Origin: CAWJMF01 sp963843945
Lineage (GTDB): Bacteria > Vulcanimicrobiota > Vulcanimicrobiia > Vulcanimicrobiales > Vulcanimicrobiaceae
Reading direction: 5' to 3'
Assembly (NCBI GenBank): GCA_963843945.1
Contig: CAWJMF010000002.1
Span: forward strand, 2,313,839-2,377,838
Length of the DNA stretch: 64,000 bases
Below are positions 1 to 9,960 of this stretch, piece after piece. The notes under the pieces were generated by a model. That model had not been told where the DNA came from. It worked only from the letters and a program-made list of their open reading frames with translations, and did not search any database. Numbering within the stretch: position 1 is the stretch's first letter; the number at the start of each line of letters is the position of its first letter. Position numbers and translations under genes: made by a program.

Positions 1-1
1 G

Positions 2-664
2 ATTCTGACGACGTGGCTGGCCATGCTCGTCACCTTGCTCTTCTTGGGCTGGATCGGCCGAAGCTATCGCAATCCCTCGGCCGATCGCAAGCAGACGGTC
101 TTCGAGGGGGTCATCACCTACATCTCCGACTTGATTTACGGAACGCTCGGGAAGGAAGGCGAGCCGTTCGTCCCGTTTTTCATCTCGCTCTTCATCTATC
201 TTTTCGTGTTGAATCAGTTCGGCGTGTTTCCGTTCAAGGAATTCGGGCTGCCGTTCGGCGGTTCGCCGACGGCCGATCTCAACACGACCGTCCCCTACGC
301 GCTGTTCATTTTCGTCATGATCTGGTACGTCGCGATCCGCAAACAGGGCCCCCGCGCCTTCAAGCACCTCATCGAACCTTTTCCGGTGCTGCTCCCGATC
401 AACTTGCTCGAACAGCTGGTGCGGCCGGTAACCCTCGCGGCCCGTCTCTTTTTCAACATCTTCGTCGGCGAGATACTGCTCTTCATCATCGCGTCGCTGA
501 TCGAATCGGGCGTGAAAATCGGTGCGTTCAATCTCTCGCTGGCCGTCTCCATCGTGCCGCTCTTCATCCAGTTCTTCAACTTCTTCGTCGGAACCGTTCA
601 GGCGTTTATCTTCACTCTGCTCGCCATCGTCTATCTCTCTTTGACCATCTCCGAGGAGCACTAG
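2..664 (+). CDS. atpB: F-type ATP synthase subunit a (5' end outside window)
   Basis: Membrane subunit a of the F0 sector, which with the c-ring forms the proton path. The reading frame is open from base 2, so the start lies upstream. Several hydrophobic helices are visible, and the conserved helix contains the arginine in LAARLFFNIFVGE, which faces the c-ring carboxylate in all F-type enzymes. The C-terminal helix ends FTLLAIVYLSLTISEEH, typical of the family. It heads a complete atp operon (B E F F' H A G D C); the c-subunit gene follows after 20 bases. Confidence 0.95.
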   Translation: MLTTWLAMLVTLLFLGWIGRSYRNPSADRKQTVFEGVITYISDLIYGTLGKEGEPFVPFFISLFIYLFVLNQFGVFPFKEFGLPFGGSPTADLNTTVPYALFIFVMIWYVAIRKQGPRAFKHLIEPFPVLLPINLLEQLVRPVTLAARLFFNIFVGEILLFIIASLIESGVKIGAFNLSLAVSIVPLFIQFFNFFVGTVQAFIFTLLAIVYLSLTISEEH

Positions 665-684
665 CTCTTGCGAAAGGTACTCCG

Positions 685-963
685 TTGACTTCTGAAAGTT
701 TGATCATTGCCGCGACCATCATCTCGTTCGGGCTGATCGTGCTCGGCGTTGCGTTCGGTTCGGCGGTCGGCGACGGCATCGTCGCCTCGAAGGCCGTTGA
801 AGCAATCGCGCGTCAGCCGGAAGCGCGTCCCAACATTTTCACGTTCCTCTTCCTCGGCGTCGGCGTCCTGGAAGCGTTCCCCATCATCTCGCTCGGGCTG
901 GCGTTTTACATCCTGCTGGTCGTCGTCAACGTCCCGGCGCTGCTGACGCACCTCTCGAAGTAG
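685..963 (+). CDS. atpE: F-type ATP synthase subunit c
   Basis: Hairpin proteolipid of the rotor ring, 92 residues. Helix 1 is rich in Gly and Ala, the polar loop is ARQPEA, and helix 2 carries the ion-binding glutamate in GVLEAFPII. The residue after the glutamate is Ala rather than Ser or Thr, which favours proton over sodium coupling (inference). I place the start at TTG 685 because an AAAGG ribosome-binding site lies at 673-677 and this start removes the non-homologous upstream frame. No ATG is available at the right position. Confidence 0.9.
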   Translation: MTSESLIIAATIISFGLIVLGVAFGSAVGDGIVASKAVEAIARQPEARPNIFTFLFLGVGVLEAFPIISLGLAFYILLVVVNVPALLTHLSK

Positions 964-976
964 CTCGAAGAAGTCA

Positions 977-1408
977 ATGTTCCTAAGCCTCGACGGGACG
1001 TCGCTGATTCAGCTGATCAACTTCGGGATCTTTTATTTGATCTTGAACGCGGTCTTCTTGAAGCCCGTCGGCGCCGCGCTGCGTAAGCGGCGCGAATACA
1101 TCGATAGCGTGAAGAACGACTACGAGCGCGATCTGCATCAGATTGCCGACCTCGAGTCGCAAGCCGACGCAAAGCGCGCCGCCGCGCGGCGCGAAGCGCA
1201 GGAACGGGTGGCGTCGATGCGCGCCCAAGCCGAAAACGAAGCCGCCTCCCAGAACGCGGAGTACGCCGAAAAGGCCGCCGGAATTGCCGAGGAGGCGCGG
1301 GCGGCCGTCGAGCGCGAGAGCGCCGCGGCCCGCAAACGCGAACCCGAACTGGTCGCGAGTCTCGCGGAATCGTTGCTCGGGCGCGCCCTCGGAGAGTCTG
1401 CGAAGTGA
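977..1408 (+). CDS. atpF: F-type ATP synthase b-type subunit (first copy)
   Basis: 143-residue stator stalk protein. It has one N-terminal membrane helix (INFGIFYLILNAVFLKPVGAAL) followed by a long Ala/Glu/Arg-rich coiled coil, the normal layout of b or b' subunits. It overlaps the next b-type gene by four bases (GTGA). Having two different b subunits implies a heterodimeric stalk, as in cyanobacteria and many photosynthetic or deep-branching phyla. Which copy is b and which is b' cannot be decided by eye. Confidence 0.9.
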   Translation: MFLSLDGTSLIQLINFGIFYLILNAVFLKPVGAALRKRREYIDSVKNDYERDLHQIADLESQADAKRAAARREAQERVASMRAQAENEAASQNAEYAEKAAGIAEEARAAVERESAAARKREPELVASLAESLLGRALGESAK

Positions 1409-1902
1409 ACCAGGCTTTCTACGCCCAAGTCGCGCTGTGGAGTCAGGTCGCAGGCTCGGTGATCTTCCTCGCGGTGCTCGTCTACGTTTGGCAGCGCTTC
1501 ATCACGCCCGCAGTCGTCGCTTCGCAGGAGCGGAAAAATGCCGAGCTGGCCGAGGCGGAGCGCCGCCGCGACGCGGCCCGCGGGCAGGTCGAAGAGGCGA
1601 AGTCGGCACTGCGCGCGGCCGACGACGACGTGAAGCGCATTTCGGCCCGCGCGGAGGGCGATGCGACGGCCGAACGCGCGCGTCTCTTACTCGAGTCGAA
1701 GAACGAAGGGCAGCGGCTCGTGCGCAACGCGAACGGCGAACTCGAACGGCTCCGCAGCGCCGCGCGCGACGCGCTGCGCGCGGACCTTCTCGAACGCGCG
1801 CTCGCGATCGCCCGCGAGGCGGCGACGCGCACCGATGCAGCGACCAATCAACGCCTGATCGACGAATCGCTGCGCGCGCTCGAGCGCGAGAGCGCCGGCT
1901 GA
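1405..1902 (+). CDS. atpF: F-type ATP synthase b-type subunit (second copy)
   Basis: 165-residue second b-type stalk subunit starting at a GTG inside the stop of the previous gene. An N-terminal membrane helix (GSVIFLAVLVYVWQRFITPAV) is followed by a charged coiled coil of about 120 residues. It is only distantly similar to the first copy apart from architecture, so the two are an old paralogous pair rather than a recent duplication. Its TGA overlaps the ATG of atpH. Confidence 0.9.
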   Translation: MNQAFYAQVALWSQVAGSVIFLAVLVYVWQRFITPAVVASQERKNAELAEAERRRDAARGQVEEAKSALRAADDDVKRISARAEGDATAERARLLLESKNEGQRLVRNANGELERLRSAARDALRADLLERALAIAREAATRTDAATNQRLIDESLRALERESAG

Positions 1903-2456
1903 TGCCGAGCGGAACCTTGGCCCGGCGCTACGCGGTCGCCGTTTTCCAGCTCGCAAGCGACGCGGGCCGCGTGGAAAAGGTTGGGGCCGATCTGGTTAGC
2001 GCGCGGGACGCGCTGTACGCAAGCGATGACGTGCGACGCTTTTACCTCTCGCCCGTTTTCCCCCGCGCCGACAAGGTGCGCCTGCTGAGCGAAGCCTTGG
2101 CGGGTAAGCTCGACGACATCGCGCTTCACACGGTCCTCTTGCTGGCGCGCAAGCGTCGCGAAGCGCTGCTGCCCTCCATCGTGGAGGCTTACCATCAACT
2201 CGCACTCGCCGCAACGGGCAAGGAACCGCTCGAGGTCGTGAGCGCGCGCGATCTCGCCCGCAGCGAGATCGACGCCATCGTCGCCCGGCTGAGCCGGGCC
2301 TCGGGAAAGACCTATGAAGTTACGCAGCGCGTCGACCCGAGCTTGCTCGGCGGCGTGCGCATCACTACCGGAGAGGTGAGCGTCGACGGTTCTATCGCCG
2401 CGCGCCTCGATCGCCTCGCCCGCGACCTGTCCGCGACGAACGCCGCAAGAAAGTAA
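1902..2456 (+). CDS. atpH: F-type ATP synthase subunit delta
   Basis: 184-residue delta/OSCP subunit that joins the stator stalk to the top of the alpha3beta3 head. The N-terminal helical domain begins LARRYAVAVFQLA. The C-terminal domain contains the conserved signature DPSLLGGVRITTGEVSVDGS followed by RLDRLARDL. The ATG at 1902 overlaps the preceding stop (ATGA), indicating translational coupling. Length is normal. Confidence 0.93.
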   Translation: MPSGTLARRYAVAVFQLASDAGRVEKVGADLVSARDALYASDDVRRFYLSPVFPRADKVRLLSEALAGKLDDIALHTVLLLARKRREALLPSIVEAYHQLALAATGKEPLEVVSARDLARSEIDAIVARLSRASGKTYEVTQRVDPSLLGGVRITTGEVSVDGSIAARLDRLARDLSATNAARK

Positions 2457-2460
2457 CGCC

Positions 2461-3960
<1,500 letters not shown>

Positions 3961-3969
3961 ATTGGCGGC

Positions 3970-4120
3970 GGCCGGGCGCGGCGGTGCATGCGGGCGTCGG
4001 GGACGCGACTGATTTCGCATCGTGCGAAATCAGTCGCTCGGCTGCGCGGCCGCTCTCGCCGTCCTTGGCTTTGCAGCCGCGCAGACGCCCCGCCGCCCGC
4101 ACGCACCGCCGCGCCCGGCC
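3970..4120 (+). repeat. Cloverleaf-like inverted-repeat element, copy 1
   Basis: Between atpA and atpG the outer arms 3970-3996 and 4094-4120 are reverse complements over 27 bases with one mismatch. Pairing can extend inward to 4002/4088 with one more mismatch. Inside lie two hairpins. H1 pairs 4005-4019 with 4023-4037, a perfect 15-bp stem with the three-base loop TCG. H2 pairs 4042-4050 with 4076-4084, with a 25-base loop containing CTCGCCGTCCTTGGCT. Copy 2 at 14259-14441 shares the H1 core and the H2 loop. No convincing gene lies inside it. Confidence 0.8.
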
Positions 4121-4179
4121 TACGTTATCTTGGGCGTTGTTCCACTCTTCAATAGCCTCGTCTCGTTGGGAGTTGGCTT

Positions 4180-5034
4180 GTGCCTAGCGTTAGGGATCTT
4201 CGCGATCGGATTCGGTCGATGAAGAATACGCAGCAGATTACGAAGGCGATGAAGCAGGTTGCGGCGGCGAAGATTCGGCGGGCGGAGGGGGCGCAGAAGC
4301 AGGCGCGGCCGTATGCTGAGGGGATTGCGGCGATGCTGAACGACTTGATGAACGCGGTCGGAAATGTGGATCATCCGTTCATGCAGCCGGGGAAAGCGGG
4401 CGCGCCGAGCGGCGTCATTTTGATGACGGCGGATAAGGGGTTGGCGGGGGCGTTTAATTCGAACGTGATTCGGGCGGGCGAGGTTTTTGCACGCGAGCGC
4501 TCCGTCGTGTGGTATCCGGTTGGGAATAAGGCGATCAGCGCGGTGAGAAGGCGGGGCGAGCTGGGGGAGTTCTCGACGGCGCTCAGCGGGAAGATGCTGG
4601 AGAACGCGCAGCACGTGGCGCAGCGGGTTACCGATGATTTTGTCGCCGGCCGGATTTCGGAGATCGTGCTGGTGGCGGCGGAGTTCGTCTCGATGATGGT
4701 GCAGCGGCCGCAAACGCGGACGCTCGTGCCGATCGTGGCGGAGAAGCGAGAACGCGAGGGCGAGGGACCGCGCGGGGCCGTTGAGTTCGCGCCGTCGCCG
4801 GAGGCGGTGCTGAAGTCGCTGTTGCCGAAGTATCTGGAGTTTACGTTGTATTCGGCGATGCTCGAGACCGATGCGTCGTTTTACGCGGCGCAGCTCGTGG
4901 CGATGAGCAACGCGACCGACAATGCGGGCAAGCTCATCGACGAGTTGACGCTGCAGATGAATAAGGCGCGGCAGGGCGCGATTACGAAAGAGATGCTTGA
5001 GATCGTCGGCGGCGCGGAAGCGCTCGCCGGCTGA
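4180..5034 (+). CDS. atpG: F-type ATP synthase subunit gamma
   Basis: 284-residue rotor shaft. The N-terminal helix reads LRDRIRSMKNTQQITKAMK, the family signature. The C-terminal helix contains MLETDASFYAAQLVAMSNAT followed by the conserved NKARQGAITKEMLEIVGGAEAL. The start is a GTG at 4180 just downstream of the inverted-repeat element. Third-position C is noticeably rarer than in atpA (many GCG, ATT, AAG and TTG codons), a small compositional oddity next to the repeat. It precedes atpD by 11 bases. Confidence 0.95.
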   Translation: MPSVRDLRDRIRSMKNTQQITKAMKQVAAAKIRRAEGAQKQARPYAEGIAAMLNDLMNAVGNVDHPFMQPGKAGAPSGVILMTADKGLAGAFNSNVIRAGEVFARERSVVWYPVGNKAISAVRRRGELGEFSTALSGKMLENAQHVAQRVTDDFVAGRISEIVLVAAEFVSMMVQRPQTRTLVPIVAEKREREGEGPRGAVEFAPSPEAVLKSLLPKYLEFTLYSAMLETDASFYAAQLVAMSNATDNAGKLIDELTLQMNKARQGAITKEMLEIVGGAEALAG

Positions 5035-5045
5035 CAGGGGAAGAG

Positions 5046-6537
5046 ATGGCAGACAAGGCTACCGGGAAGATCGTCCAAGTGCTGGGGAACGTCGTCGACG
5101 TCGAGTTTTCGGCGGACACGTTGCCGGAAATCGATACGGCGCTCACCGTGCAAGTCGGCGGCGGCGCCGACGGCAAGAAGAACGGGCATGCGGCGGCGCC
5201 TTCGGCGGACGGCATCGAGCTGGGCGGCACGGCGATGCAGGCGCGCGAGTTGGTGCTCGAGGTGCAGGACGAACTCGGTAACAATCAAGTTCGCTGTTTG
5301 GCGATGGGTTCGACCGACGGACTGGTACGCGGTCAAGCCGTCGTCGACACGGGCGGCCCGATTACGGTTCCCGTCGGCGAAGGCACGCTCGGGCGGATCT
5401 TCAACGTGCTCGGCAAGGCCATCGATTCCGATGCTCCGGTCGAGGCGGCCGCCTATTGGCCGATTCACCGCGATCCGCCGAGCTTTACGGCGCAGGACCC
5501 GACCCCGAAGATTTTCGAGACCGGGAATCAAGGTCATCGATCTCATGGCGCCTTACACGCGCGGCGGCAAGGTCGGACTCTTCGGCGGCGCCGGTGTCGG
5601 GAAGACCGTCCTCATTCAAGAGCTGATCCGCAACATCGCGGCGGTACACAAGGGCTTCTCGGTGTTCACCGGCGTCGGCGAGCGGACGCGCGAAGGCAAC
5701 GACCTTTGGGTCGAGATGAAAGAGTCGGGCGTGCTCGCGCAGACGACGCTGGTGTTCGGACAGATGGACGAGCCGCCCGGCGTGCGCTTCCGCGTCGCGC
5801 AGACCGGGGTCACGATGGCGGAGTATTTCCGCGACGAGAAGGGCGCCGACGTGCTGCTCTTCATCGACAACATCTTCCGCTTCATGCAAGCCGGTTCGGA
5901 AGTCTCGGCGCTGATGGGCCGTATGCCGTCCGCCGTCGGCTATCAGCCCACGCTGGCGACCGAGATGGGCGAACTCGAAGAGCGCATCACCTCGACGCAC
6001 AAAGGATCGATCACCTCGGTGCAAGCGGTCTACGTACCGGCCGACGACTACACCGACCCGGCCGTGGCCACGACCTTCGGGCACCTCGACGCGACGACGG
6101 CGCTTTCGCGCCCGATCTCGGAGCTGGGCATCTATCCGGCGGTCGATCCGCTGCAGTGCTCGTCGCGCATCCTCGACCCGCAGATCGTCGGCGAGGACCA
6201 CTACGCCGTGGCGCGCGGCGTGCAAGAGACGTTGCAGCGCTACAAGGACTTGCAGGACATCATCGCCATCTTGGGCGTCGAGGAACTTTCCGAGGACGAC
6301 AAGATCACGGTCGGACGCGCGCGCCGCCTGCAGCGGCTGTTCTCGCAGCCGTTCTTCGTCGCCGAGCAGTTCACGGGACGCTCCGGAAAATACGTCAAGC
6401 TCGAGGACACGATCCGTTCGTTCAAGGAAGTGCTCGAGGGCAAACTCGACAACGTCCCGGAGTCGGCCTTCTTCTACGTCGGCGACATCGACGAAGTCAA
6501 GCAGAACGCGGAGAAGCTGGGCGTCACCGTCGGCTGA
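5046..6537 (+). CDS. atpD: F-type ATP synthase subunit beta, broken by a one-base insertion
   Basis: Catalytic subunit. Residues 1-160 read in one frame up to PKIFETG. After an extra A at 5526 the next frame continues IKVIDLMAPY and carries the P-loop GGAGVGKT, the catalytic-region stretch GVGERTREGNDLW and the signature PAVDPLQCSSRI. Removing that A restores an intact protein of about 496 residues. The N-terminal barrel has an unusual Gly/Ala-rich insertion of roughly 25 residues (around residues 38-63), which explains the extra length over the usual 460-480. Because the gene is essential and otherwise perfect, a sequencing or assembly error is the likely cause. Confidence 0.93.
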
Positions 6538-6950
6538 TGGCGAACACGATTCCGTTTCAGCTGATCACGCCGACCCACGTCGCCTACGCGGGCGAGGCGG
6601 AACTCGTGATCGCGGTCGGCACCGAAGGCGAAGAGGGCATTCTTCCCTCGCACGCGCCGTTTTTGACGGCGCTGCGGCCGGGCGTGCTGCGCGCCAACGT
6701 CGTCGAAAACGGCGCTTCCAAACGTGTCGAGTTCGCGACCGGCGAAGGCTTCATGCAGGCGCTGCCGGATCGCGTCACCGTACTGGTCGATCGCGCGCTG
6801 AGGCGCGACGAGGTCGACGCCGAGGCGGCGCGCAAAGATCTCGAGGCGGCCAACGAACGGCTTCGCGCCCTCGCGCCGCAGTCGCCGGAAGCGGCACGCG
6901 AGCGCGCCAAAGCCGATTTCGCGACCGCGCGCTTGGCGCTCGCCGGGTAG
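6537..6950 (+). CDS. atpC: F-type ATP synthase subunit epsilon
   Basis: 137-residue epsilon subunit, last gene of the operon. The N-terminal beta-sandwich contains the family signature GEEGILPSHAPFLTALRPG; a two-helix C-terminal domain rich in Ala, Arg and Glu follows. The ATG overlaps the atpD stop (TGATG). The insertion in atpD puts the first part of atpD in the same frame as atpC, so a long open frame from 5046 to 6950 appears; it is an artefact. Confidence 0.93.
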   Translation: MANTIPFQLITPTHVAYAGEAELVIAVGTEGEEGILPSHAPFLTALRPGVLRANVVENGASKRVEFATGEGFMQALPDRVTVLVDRALRRDEVDAEAARKDLEAANERLRALAPQSPEAARERAKADFATARLALAG

Positions 6951-6982
6951 CGAGCTTTCCCGAAGCCCTAACGAGGTAGCAG

Positions 6983-8296
6983 ATGAAAAGTCGACTTCCA
7001 TTCCGCCGGGCCGCGCTCGTCCTCACCACCGCGGCGGTAGCGTGCGCTCCCGCCTTTGCGACTGCGAGTTCGAGCCAAGCGCACGACGTCACGGAGTTCC
7101 GGCTCAATGCGGCCAACAACGCGGTCGTCGGAGGCGATCTTCGCACGAACTGGACCTTCGAGACGGGCGGCCCGATCTCGGCCAGCCCGACCGTGGTCGA
7201 CGGCGTTCTCTACCTTGGTAACAACACGGGACGGCTCGTCGCGCTCGACGTGCGTACGGGCAAATTGATCTGGTCCCAGCAAGCCAAGAACGACCTCATG
7301 GCCGAGCCGCTCGTCTTCGGAAACCGGGTGATCGTCGGTGAAGGCAATGAGGAAACCGACGTTCGTTCCGGTGTCGTTCACGTCGGAACGGGCGAAAACG
7401 CGCTGCTTTCATTCGATCGGACGACCGGCAAACCGCTCTGGTCGGTACCGCTGACCGGAACCGCGATGCCGACGCCGGCGCTCGTCGGCGGCTTGCTGGT
7501 CGATCATAACGGCAGCGGCGACGTGGTGGGCATCGATCCGGCGACGGGCGCGGTCAAGTACGACCGCTTCACCGGAACGATTCCTTCGATGGCCGGGCTC
7601 ATGCCGGTCGGCAAGTACGCAGTGATCGGCGGCGGCCAGACGAAGACGACCTTGGTCGCGCTCAACGTCAAAGACGGTAGCACGATCTGGCAGCGGGAGT
7701 TCCCCAAGGCCTCGGGGCTCGGCGATTGTCCGCCGGCCGGTGACGGTCAACTCGTGTTCTGCGACTACGTCGCCTTGATTCCCCCGGAAGACTACGTGCA
7801 AGCCGGCAAGCTGAATACGCTTCACGCCTACGCGCTCGATGCGATGACCGGGTTACCGGTGTGGGACACGACGCTCGAGGCGGGCATCTTGCCGAAGCGC
7901 AATCAGTCGGCAATTCCGTTGTACGACAACGGCGCGGTCTTTCTGGGCAGCGCGATGGCGCCGTACATGCACGCGCTCGACGCGCAAACCGGGAAGCTGT
8001 TGTGGCGCACGAAGGTGCGCGGCCCGGTGAAGAACGGCCCCGTCGCCGTCCAGGGCGTCGTCTACTTCGGCGACCTCGGCGGAAACTTGTGGGCGCTCGA
8101 CGAGAAGACCGGCAAAGCGCTGGGCGTGAAGCACTTCAAAACGAAGTTCAACGTCGGCTCGGCGCTCGTCGTCGGGCGAACGCTGATCATCGGAAGCCAG
8201 ACCGGACGCATCGTGGCGATTCCGCTCGATGCGATCCGCGGCGCGCACGATCCGCAACCGCCGGCAAAGCCAGTCGCCAAGGGCGCGACTTCGTAG
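6983..8296 (+). CDS. Secreted PQQ-type beta-propeller protein
   Basis: 437 residues with an N-terminal signal peptide (basic MKSRLPFRR, hydrophobic core, cut near ATASS). The rest is built of repeated blades of the form YLGNNTGRLVALDVRTGKLIW, LSFDRTTGKPLWSV, VVGIDPATGAVKYDRF and LDAQTGKLLWRTKVRG, the tryptophan-docking repeat of PQQ enzymes and BamB. No catalytic metal or disulfide motif of a quinoprotein dehydrogenase stands out, so it may be a binding or scaffold propeller. RBS GAGGTAG precedes the ATG. It is followed by converging minus-strand genes with no gap. Confidence 0.8.
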   Translation: MKSRLPFRRAALVLTTAAVACAPAFATASSSQAHDVTEFRLNAANNAVVGGDLRTNWTFETGGPISASPTVVDGVLYLGNNTGRLVALDVRTGKLIWSQQAKNDLMAEPLVFGNRVIVGEGNEETDVRSGVVHVGTGENALLSFDRTTGKPLWSVPLTGTAMPTPALVGGLLVDHNGSGDVVGIDPATGAVKYDRFTGTIPSMAGLMPVGKYAVIGGGQTKTTLVALNVKDGSTIWQREFPKASGLGDCPPAGDGQLVFCDYVALIPPEDYVQAGKLNTLHAYALDAMTGLPVWDTTLEAGILPKRNQSAIPLYDNGAVFLGSAMAPYMHALDAQTGKLLWRTKVRGPVKNGPVAVQGVVYFGDLGGNLWALDEKTGKALGVKHFKTKFNVGSALVVGRTLIIGSQTGRIVAIPLDAIRGAHDPQPPAKPVAKGATS

Positions 8297-9448
8297 CTAC
8301 GTCTCGGCGGCTCGCGGCAGCAGCGTAGCGGCGCCGTGCCAAGGCGGTTCGAGCCGCAGTAGGGGCCGCTCGACGAAGAACGTGAGGAAGGTCGCGACGG
8401 CGACGGCAACGCCGACGGCGAGCACGGTAAAGAGCGGTCCGCCGGAGACCTCCGGGAACGCGTGCGCCAGCAACAAGAAGACGAAGTGGTGCCACAGGTA
8501 CAGGTTGTACGAAATCAGCGAAAGGAAGACCAGCAGCGGATTTCCGAGGGCGCGTCGCCAGACGGGCGCGGCGAAGGCCGAACCCAGAGCAATGCCCATG
8601 AAGGCGAGCGCGAGGGCCAGCCGGCCCCAAACGGCCCACGAATCGCGCCATTCCCACGCCCAGCGGTATTCCCAGAGCGAATTGAGCAGAACGATCGTCA
8701 ACAGCGAAGCGGCGACCGCCGTCGCGGTACCGATCGCTTTGAGCCGGACGGTCGGCGTCAGCCGGGTGCGCCAGCGGACGCACAGGTACGCCGCAAACAT
8801 GCCGCAGGCGAAGAGATCCAGATACGCCGGGACTTGCGTCTTGAAGGCTTGATGCTGCGTGCCGATCCAAAGCGTCGAAATGCGGTACGCCCAGGCGATG
8901 AAGCAACAGGCCAGCCACGTCGCTGCCGGATAACGGCGCATCGCGCGAGCGAGCAACGGGAAGACGAGGTAGAACTGGACCTCGACCGAGAGCGACCAGA
9001 GCGCGCCGTTGATGTACGCGAACGGATGCGTGTCGAGATCGCTTAGGATGAAGGCCAGGTGGACGAAGAGCGTCCAGACCAGATCCGAGAACGTTCGAAA
9101 CGCCACCCCGCCAAAAAGGACCAGCGCGATCAAGACGATGACGTACGAGGGAACGATCTTGATGAAGCGGCGCCACGCGAACGTCGGGAGATCGTCGAGC
9201 GGCCGATTCTCGAACAGGTTCCGTGCGTACGGATAAAACAGCGCGAAGCCGCTGATGAAAAAGAAAAGCTCGACGCCCGCGAAGCCGACGGCGGGAATCT
9301 GTTCGAAATAGACGTTGTGCCCGAACCAGGGCAGGGATGGAATGTAATGTCCGATCAGGTTCGCGTGGAACCAGACGACCATCACGACCGCGATGCCGCG
9401 CAGTCCGTCGAGCCATTCGATGCGGTGTTTGCTGGGCGCTTGCACCAT
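8297..9448 (-). CDS. Acyltransferase family 3 membrane protein
   Basis: 383-residue polytopic membrane protein of the OafA/NolL acyltransferase-3 family, which transfers acetyl or other acyl groups to sugars of surface polymers. It starts IEWLDGLRGIAVVMVVWFHAN, which holds the family's R-G-I motif and the conserved histidine. Other signs are FFFISGFALFYPYARN, WSLSVEVQFYLVFPLL and about ten membrane helices. The ATG at 9448 is chosen because upstream frame has no homology. Last gene of a minus-strand run. Confidence 0.88.
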   Translation of the reverse strand: MVQAPSKHRIEWLDGLRGIAVVMVVWFHANLIGHYIPSLPWFGHNVYFEQIPAVGFAGVELFFFISGFALFYPYARNLFENRPLDDLPTFAWRRFIKIVPSYVIVLIALVLFGGVAFRTFSDLVWTLFVHLAFILSDLDTHPFAYINGALWSLSVEVQFYLVFPLLARAMRRYPAATWLACCFIAWAYRISTLWIGTQHQAFKTQVPAYLDLFACGMFAAYLCVRWRTRLTPTVRLKAIGTATAVAASLLTIVLLNSLWEYRWAWEWRDSWAVWGRLALALAFMGIALGSAFAAPVWRRALGNPLLVFLSLISYNLYLWHHFVFLLLAHAFPEVSGGPLFTVLAVGVAVAVATFLTFFVERPLLRLEPPWHGAATLLPRAAET

Positions 9449-9450
9449 CG

Positions 9451-9960
9451 CTAGAGCTCGAAGCCGTAGCCGTGTTCGACGAGCTCGCATCCGCCGAGCG
9501 TAAAGGATGCGGTCACGAACCGCGTGCCGCCCATCGCTTCGTAGAAACGTGTGGCATCGTTCCCGGCCAAAACCCAAAGCTGCATCGTCCGGAAGCCGCG
9601 TTCGCGCAACCGCGTGCGTACCGTTTCGAACAGCACTTTTCCCAGCCCATGCCTCTGGTGTTCGGCCTTCAGGTAGATCGAGTACAGTTCTGCCTCGAAT
9701 TTCGGCTCCTGGTCGCGCGCCGGCCCGCAGGCGGCGAAGCCGGCGAGCGCGCCGTCGCGTTCGGCGAGGAAGAGCGACGTCGAGCTGCCGGGGGCCAGTG
9801 CGCGCTGCCACAAGAGCGCGCGATCGGCGTACGAATGCGCGCGCAGGGCGCGCTCCGGGATGAGGCCGGCGTACGTTTCCCGCCAAGTATCGACGTGAAA
9901 GCGCGCCACCGCCTGAACGTCCGCGAGGGTCGCCTCGCGCACGCTGAAGCCTTCCGTCAC
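9451..9960 (-). CDS. GNAT family N-acetyltransferase
   Basis: 169-residue acetyltransferase of the RimI/PhnO type. It begins SVREATLADVQAVARFH, carries the acetyl-CoA-binding motif HQRHGLGKVLFETV (R/Q-x-x-G-x-G) and ends with the usual AGNDATRFYEAMGG. The GTG start overlaps the stop of the gluconokinase gene (GTGA), so it is co-translated with the sugar operon. Substrate unknown. Confidence 0.85.
   Translation of the reverse strand: MTEGFSVREATLADVQAVARFHVDTWRETYAGLIPERALRAHSYADRALLWQRALAPGSSTSLFLAERDGALAGFAACGPARDQEPKFEAELYSIYLKAEHQRHGLGKVLFETVRTRLRERGFRTMQLWVLAGNDATRFYEAMGGTRFVTASFTLGGCELVEHGYGFEL

Noticed and set aside
4022..4222. Small open frame with a membrane-like segment inside repeat copy 1
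   Set aside because: Mostly the inverted repeat itself, and it overlaps the start of atpG; no ribosome-binding site.
5515..5540. Programmed +1 frameshift in atpD
   Set aside because: No slippery or stop-codon context at the site, none known in the family, and similar shifts occur in many unrelated genes of the window.
5046..6950. One long open frame that joins the first part of atpD to atpC
   Set aside because: The middle of it (about 5530-6536) encodes Arg-rich non-homologous sequence; it stays open only because of GC-rich codons. The true beta subunit lies in the next frame.
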